Shown: in pieces, positions 56,268-64,000 of the stretch | How positions within the stretch are numbered: position 1 is the first letter of the stretch | How the letters are laid out: each line of letters starts with the position of its first letter | Source: Anaeramoeba flamelloides | Taxonomy: Eukaryota; Metamonada; Anaeramoebidae | Direction: 5' to 3' | Length of the DNA stretch: 64,000 bases | Assembly (NCBI GenBank): GCA_027625915.1 | Contig: JANTQA010000073.1 | Coordinates: forward strand, 1-64,000 | The notes under the pieces: model-generated | What the model was told of the DNA's origin: nothing | The model's input: only the letters and a program-made list of their open reading frames with translations | The model's database searches: none | Made by a program: the position numbers and the translations under genes

Positions 56268-58849
56268 TACTTAATTTTCTTCTTCTATTTGGCTTTAATT
56301 TGATACAATTTTCTATAATTACCCCTTTCTTTAAATAAATTAATAAATAAATTACCCAATTTCAAAATAATATGATTAAAACTGAGAAGTTAACTCTTTA
56401 ATCAACTTTTTAGAAATTTATTATCATTTTCAAAGGAATTTATTTTCACCAGTTAATTTTTTAGTCAAAAGATCTTGATCCTTTTTGTAATGAATTTTTG
56501 GATTGAAAAATAAAAAGGAAAATTTAAAAAAATTTTGTTATTTTTTTGGAAATCTCACTTTTTATAATTTCGGAAGATTTTGTTTGAAAAAATTACCTTG
56601 GGGTGTTCATTCTTATTTTAAACAAGGGTTGTAAAAAAAAAATCTAATATTGAACGATTGTTGTTAATGTAGCGGAGATTATAAAAAACCATATTTACAG
56701 CTCACTGGGTTGCTTCAGGTACTGATAATCCAATCCTAATTTAATCATTAATTTGTACTCATCAAAATATCTCCAATTTGGATTAATCAACAATATCATG
56801 GGTATTTTTAATGAAAGGGCCAGAAGAAAAATTTTCAACACCTAAATTCAAAAATCTTTTTTTAAGAAACATAAGAATGAAAAAAAAAAAAAATAAATTA
56901 ATCACAGTTTTCTAGCCTGAAAAATAACAATATTTTCAAAGATTACCTATACCCAACTACATATTTTGAAGATAATATTCACAGTGGTGTTGAACACAGG
57001 ATTAGTTGAATTATTACAGCCCCACCATAAATAAGAACAATCCTCGCTAGAGGCTGTACTTTAATCTATTTATTTTTTTTTTTTTTTTAGTTTCTATGTT
57101 TGATTCTATTTATTTTTTTCTTGGAATGAAGTTACCAATAATTTTTCTCGGGGGCTATATATACTCTATTTTGAAATTATGAACCAAATCCCCAGTTGTC
57201 TAATCCGTAAAACTTTTATTTATTTTTATTGAGCCTTTTATTATCTGTATATTGTTTCTCCCAAATATCACTCCTTAGTTTCAAGATAAATGTGGATCAG
57301 GGATATTCTGGAAAGGGTTTGATGTGTTTTTATTTTTAACAATCTAAATGAAAATTCAATTAACAAAAATGGGTAAGAAAGTTTTGTTTATTAAAAAAAA
57401 TATATATAATAGTTAATAAATAAAATATGATTTTATGTTTGTTAAAAATATGGATTTTGATGAATCCGATATTCAAAAAAATTATTTTACCCAACTTTTA
57501 GTACAATTTAACCAAAACAGACAATTACAATGAATAATTCCAAAATATTTGCTATTTTTTCAAAATTTGGCCTTTTATATAAAAAGTCCATACCCTTGGT
57601 GTTATCAGACTAAATTGAAAAAAATTGACTAGAAAATTACTAATAAATTTCTCACGATTTTTTCACTTTCATCTAAGAAGAAATTTTTAATTTACAAACC
57701 TTCTTTATAGTAAAGAGATACGAGAACAGAAAAATTTATTAAAATATTTCATTTATTCCTTCTTAGATCTCACTTGATAAATATTTTTGAGAATTACCAA
57801 CAAATAAACCATGACAAAAACACCTGACACACTGGATTTCAATTGCACACATAGTCCTTAAAAAGTTGATAATATTTCTTCTAATTGTTGTGATTAAATT
57901 TTTTCGAAATTGTAATTTTATTGGTAAATATCTGTTTTTCGAGGATTTGTTTCAGTTCAAAGAAAAAACAGTTTACTTTTGAAAGGTTTTACTTCTCATA
58001 ATTATTCAGCAAACAGAAATGGTAAATTTGATATTTATCAATAACCTGTAATTGTTGTGAAAAAACAAAGCAAATCAACATTATTCATGACCAACTTATC
58101 AAAGATAAAATAAAAAGAAAAATCAGTGTCAATATAAAGGTGGTATTTTTGTTTATTGACTTTATAGTAAATCTTTGTTTAAACTTTATTACATTATTGG
58201 GAAATATTATATTTTATAACTTTTTTTTAAAATCATTAAAAATTTAACCTCAAAAATCGTCTTTAAACTGAAAACCAACGTTTTCAAAAAAGCAAACCTT
58301 TTCAGTCAACTTCTTCCTTGTTAAATTGTACTTTTTTATGGTTTAAGCAGGTTATATTTTACTCTTTTGTGATTAATGGTGAAAAATTTTCGAAATACTT
58401 TTAAATCAAGGAATAAACTTAATTTTGGTTTTAGTTTTCATATTTATTCAACCTTAGAAATGAAGTTGAATGAAATTTTTTTTTTAAAAAATACAGAAAC
58501 AAATTGAAAAAGTTGCTAATTTCAAAACCACAAATAAACTTTTGAGGTTTCCAGGATCCTGAATTTTGAAAAAGATTCTTAAAAGATAACAAAATAATAT
58601 CAATGTGTGGAAATTTTGTCTACATTTAGAAATTTTTGATAAAGTAAATAAGGCACAAATTGACATTTAATTGGTAAAGGACGATTTTATGAAAATTTTT
58701 TTCATTTTTTTTCCAAAGTAAGACTTTTTGCTTTTAACTTTCTTTTATTTTTAATATTTAACCGAATCTTTTAAAAATTTTTCTCTCTTCAACTTTTGAA
58801 TTTTTCCAAATTTGTAAAAAATTTAAACACAAAGGTACAATACTTTCTC
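56268..58849. other. AT-rich spacer upstream of glutamate dehydrogenase
   Basis: No reading frame with recognisable motifs. The last ~100 bases before the start codon are T- and A-rich with no distinctive promoter element that I can name. Confidence 0.5.
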
Positions 58850-60489
<1,640 letters not shown>

Positions 60490-62749
60490 ATAACCTGTTG
60501 TTTTTTTTTTTTTTTTTTTTTTTTTTTATCGAAAATCTCAATCAATTACACTAAGAGAATAATCATTTGATTTTTAGTTTAATTAACACTTTTAAGATAT
60601 TTATCATAAAAAAAATACAAAAAATTAGAAATAAAATTCGATTTATTTTCTTCTGATAAGTAAAGTAGAGTACTAAAAAAAAAATAATAATTCATTTTAT
60701 TTGATCCAAAAATTTCAGGTTCAATTTTTAATAATATATGTCTTCTTTTTATTGTAATTTTTTTTTTTATTTTTAATTTTTTAATTTCAATGATAATTTT
60801 TTTAAAGGTGATCAATGTAAAAATTTTTAGGTTCTTTTGCAATCAAGTTAAAATCAAAAATTTGCATTATTGTTCCAAGTTCACTACTAAAAATAATAAT
60901 TCCATTATTACATTTTTTGGATTTTGGCTTTCATTTTAAGTCAATTTTTGTTATGTAGATTAATCAAAGATTAATCTTGAAAAATTTTTGATTGAGTAAA
61001 TTTGTCATGAAGGAAGTTTAAATTTTTTATCATTATTTTGTTATTTATTTTTGTAAAAATATATTACTTTCAGTTTTTAAAACAAGCCTGGAAATCTATA
61101 AGCAACAATAAAATCTATTTTTTTGATTTGGGTATAACCTTTCTATATAAATAATCCAACTAGACCAGGAAATTTATTTTAGTATATTTTGATGATCACA
61201 AAGATCATTTGGTTAGCTATTTTCCTTGAAAGTTTTGAAAAAACAAAAAAAATTTTCTACCTAAAATCTAATGATAAGTTTTTAACATTATATGATTGTA
61301 ATTATTTTGATCATTATTCTGTATAGCAATACCACGGGGTTTAAATTTATTTATTATTTACATTACATCATAATTTCAAATAAGTATATATTTTATAAAA
61401 ATTAATTAAGAATTGAAATAAAAATGATAAAGGATGTACTCTTTAAAATGAATATTTAATATGAACTGAATATTTTTCTTAAACTCTCCAAATATAGGAT
61501 TCTGATGACTTAAAAACTATTCAATAAAGTTAAAGTTTTATTTTCTGATTCAATATATATATATATATATATATATCACAGGTAGTACAGCTTTTGTCTT
61601 ACAAACCATGAAAGACTGATAAAATCACAATTTTCGATTTTTTTACATTTTTATTTTTACAGTCGTTGTTTTATTTATTCTTTTTTGAAAATATTCTTGA
61701 ATTGCTTGGATATCACAATTTTCATTTTTGTGATGTGTAAAAATACAAACGAAAAAACTTTTGAACAACAGTATATATATACGTATATATATAGAACGTA
61801 ATTTCCTTAAAAATATTTAAAACAAAAAGAATGAGCGATTTCCGATTTAAGTGTTATCGATTTTGTATTTAAAACAATGCAAATAGTTTTATTTTCTATT
61901 TTGAAAACACTAGGAAAATGTAAAATATAGTTTCCAGTTTAAAATTCTTGAAAATTATATACTCTTTAAACACTGAGAAAAAGAATTATTTTTGTTTTTT
62001 TTAAATTTCAAGATGTGGAAGAACAGAGGATAAAATCTAACTTTTTTACTAATTCCAAATTAAATAAGCTCACTTATTTTTTTTTTTTTGTGTTTTCATT
62101 ACATATAAGCTAGATTTCAAAAATGTTGACCCACTTAATAATGTTAATGGAAGTTGTTTTGATGGTGTTTTATTCCAGAAATTTTATTAAAAAAAATATT
62201 TTCAAATTTTTGGACCATAATCATTTTTTTTGATTTTATACAAATTTTTGTTTTTGTTTTTCCTTTTCTTTTCTTTTTAATTTCTTTTTTTTTTTTCTTT
62301 TGTTTTCTTTTTTCTTTTTTTCCCTTCTCCTCCTCTTTTTTTTGATACTTTTTTTTTTTTACAAAAAGATCTTGTGAAAAAAAAAAGATCTTCAAAAATA
62401 CAAATATTCACTTAGAAAATTAAGAATATGTAATGACTTTTCAAATGAATTTAATTATTTGTAAAATTCATTTTTGTTAAATTTTTTTGAAAAAAAAGTC
62501 CAGTAATAAACAATTGGTAAAGCATATTTCAAAAATTGTGACTCACTTAGTTTTGTATTTTGGTTTTCTTTTTTTTAATTTTTAAAATACCAGGGTTTGA
62601 TATATTTAGAATGATTTAAAAATTAATTACAAATCATATTTAATTATTAATTGTTCTTGAATACTAATCTATATATTTTTTTCAAATTTTTATTTTATGT
62701 TTGTCACAATTTTTGAAATAGTGTTTCAATATATAAATACTAGACAAAC
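60490..62749. other. AT-rich downstream spacer
   Basis: A run of ~30 T follows the GDH stop codon almost directly. A (TA)n tract lies at 61553-61577. A lysine-rich minus-strand frame at 62144-62395 is the translation of a T-rich tract. No gene or RNA recognised. Confidence 0.5.
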
Positions 62750-63420
62750 GGATTTTAAACACCATTCTACACATATAAAATTCGTTTAATAACCCCCCCC
62801 CCAAACTGGTGATATATAAAAACTTCTTTCAGTCAAAAGGACCCACTATTAATGGAAAATCATTTTTTAAGAATCAGCCAAAAATATGTTTTTTTTTAGA
62901 AATAAGAGAAATAATAAAAATCCTATTAAAAGATGAGATTCATAAAAAAATACGAATATAAACGATAAATTTAAAAACAAAATATTTAAAAAATATTTTT
63001 GGCAAGTTTTATTGGAACCCCCCCATGATAAATTTACTGTTTTCTTTATTAAATTATAATTTTTGTTAAGGATATTTTTTAATTTTAAATATATTCAGAG
63101 AAAAGAAAATATAAAGCACCAATTTTGTTAATGTTAATTTGAGGTTTCAATGAATTTTTTTATACAATCGAGTTTTTTTTAAAAAAAGAAATAATAAAAA
63201 GAAAAAAAAAAATGAAAAAAAAATTTGACTAAATTAGAAAAAAAAAATGATCATATTTAAAAATTGACATTTGGTTTTGAGAAGAATATTGAAATTTTAG
63301 TTTGAGAAGAATATTGATTTAAAATCATATATTATATGTTATATTTTCAATAAAACTGGGCTCCACTGATTTTAAAGAGCTCTCTTTATATATAAACTAT
63401 TTTTCAGTCAAAGGGTCCAG
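62750..63420 (+). repeat. Dispersed ~600 bp repeat, paralog of 39530-40120
   Basis: Collinear blocks CAGTCAAAAGGACCC, TTTTTTAAGAATCAGCC and GAAATTTTAGTTTGAGAAGAAT. It includes two C runs (near 62791 and 63020). Confidence 0.6.
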
Positions 63421-64000
63421 CTGTAATGGGTGAAATACACGTGTTTAAAGGTTTTGCATAGATTTTATAAGAGAAAATTTCAAAATTGAAATCAATTTCA
63501 TACATTTTTGCTTATTTTTGTTTTTTTTTTCGATTTTTTTTTACTACTAATTGAGTTGCAAAAAATTTTTTTATTGCAAGATCAATTGTCACTTGGTAAA
63601 AATATGTTATTCTAAGGTTATTGAAACTATATAACAATTGTTGAGAAATCTTATTGATTTCTATTGGAATTCTATTCGATCTTTGATCTGGATATTTGAT
63701 TATTAAATATGAAAAATTTCCACTTCATTTTCATTTACCTTTTCAAATAGAGACCACAAATACCAAAAAACTATGTTTGGTGACTTGATTTGTTAAAGAG
63801 AAGTATGGAAAATGAAGTGAAAATTGTTTCCTATTTAATATTCAAATACAAGTAGAAGTTTAAAACGAACATTGTTGTTTTTCTGAATAGGGCCCACTTA
63901 GAATTCGAGTTTTCCAATTTTTAAGAAAATTTATTGATTATTTTTTTTTTATCAGACATATATCAACAATATTTTGTTGTGTATTATTCTCATTATTTTA
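63400..64000 (+). repeat. Dispersed repeat (also 23990-24400, 32700-33540), cut by window end
   Basis: Contains the CAGTCAAAGGGTCCAGC block, the CACTTGGTAAAAATATG block and TTTCTATTGGAATTCTATTC, then a copy of the hairpin repeat seen at 23473-23647 (63680-63850). It runs to the window end. Confidence 0.6.

Noticed and set aside
62144-62395. Lysine-rich 83-codon minus-strand frame
   Set aside because: Translation of a T-rich low-complexity tract, with no conserved end like that of DUF1764.

Overview
The window is nuclear DNA from a very AT-rich, gene-sparse unicellular eukaryote. Evidence: a eukaryote-type large-subunit rRNA segment at the left edge, eukaryotic proteins (ribosomal protein L34e, thymidylate kinase, a bZIP factor, NADP-type glutamate dehydrogenase, a DUF1764 protein), and short GT-AG introns of about 98-190 bp with pyrimidine- or A-rich ends. 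The standard genetic code fits and every host gene I can close ends in TAA. An anaerobic amoeboid or metamonad-like protist would fit the base composition and style, but I cannot fix the lineage from sequence alone.

Layout. 1-15 kb is a transposon-dense block. It begins in the 3' part of an LSU rRNA gene that carries two copies of a ~197 bp palindromic TA-flanked MITE. It continues through a broken piggyBac transposase gene hit by two more MITEs. It ends with a 6.4 kb element (8625-15060) whose ends match the MITEs and which encodes an IS630/Tc1/mariner-type transposase plus a cysteine protease resembling the SUMO protease USPL1 (peptidase family C98). That element also carries a 65 bp minisatellite, an inner inverted repeat and a nested MITE. 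It is the best candidate for a previously undescribed system: a Tc1/mariner-type transposon with, and perhaps fused to, a deSUMOylase-like protease, and parent of the MITE family.

15-64 kb is host-like sequence with few genes in long AT-rich spacers: a Ras pseudogene (~17.2 kb), RPL34 (17.9-18.3, minus), a DUF1764 protein (22.5-23.1, minus), a secreted protein of unknown function with three exons (30.3-31.5, plus), an MJ1316/DUF504 RNA-end-binding-type protein (36.7-37.0, plus), thymidylate kinase (42.9-43.6, minus), a bZIP factor (49.4-50.6, minus) and glutamate dehydrogenase with three exons (58.85-60.5, plus). The genes look like independent single-gene units with no operons. The spacers are largely made of old diverged short repeats and hairpin elements in several families, including eroded relatives of the 1-15 kb MITE. 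I recognised no retroviral, Polinton-like or other capsid- or envelope-bearing element.

How they fit together: the 6.4 kb element plausibly supplies the transposase that moved the non-coding MITEs. Fresh copies sit only in the first 15 kb, while relatives further right are strongly eroded, so at least two waves of the same family are visible. The host genes are housekeeping or regulatory and have no evident functional link to each other.
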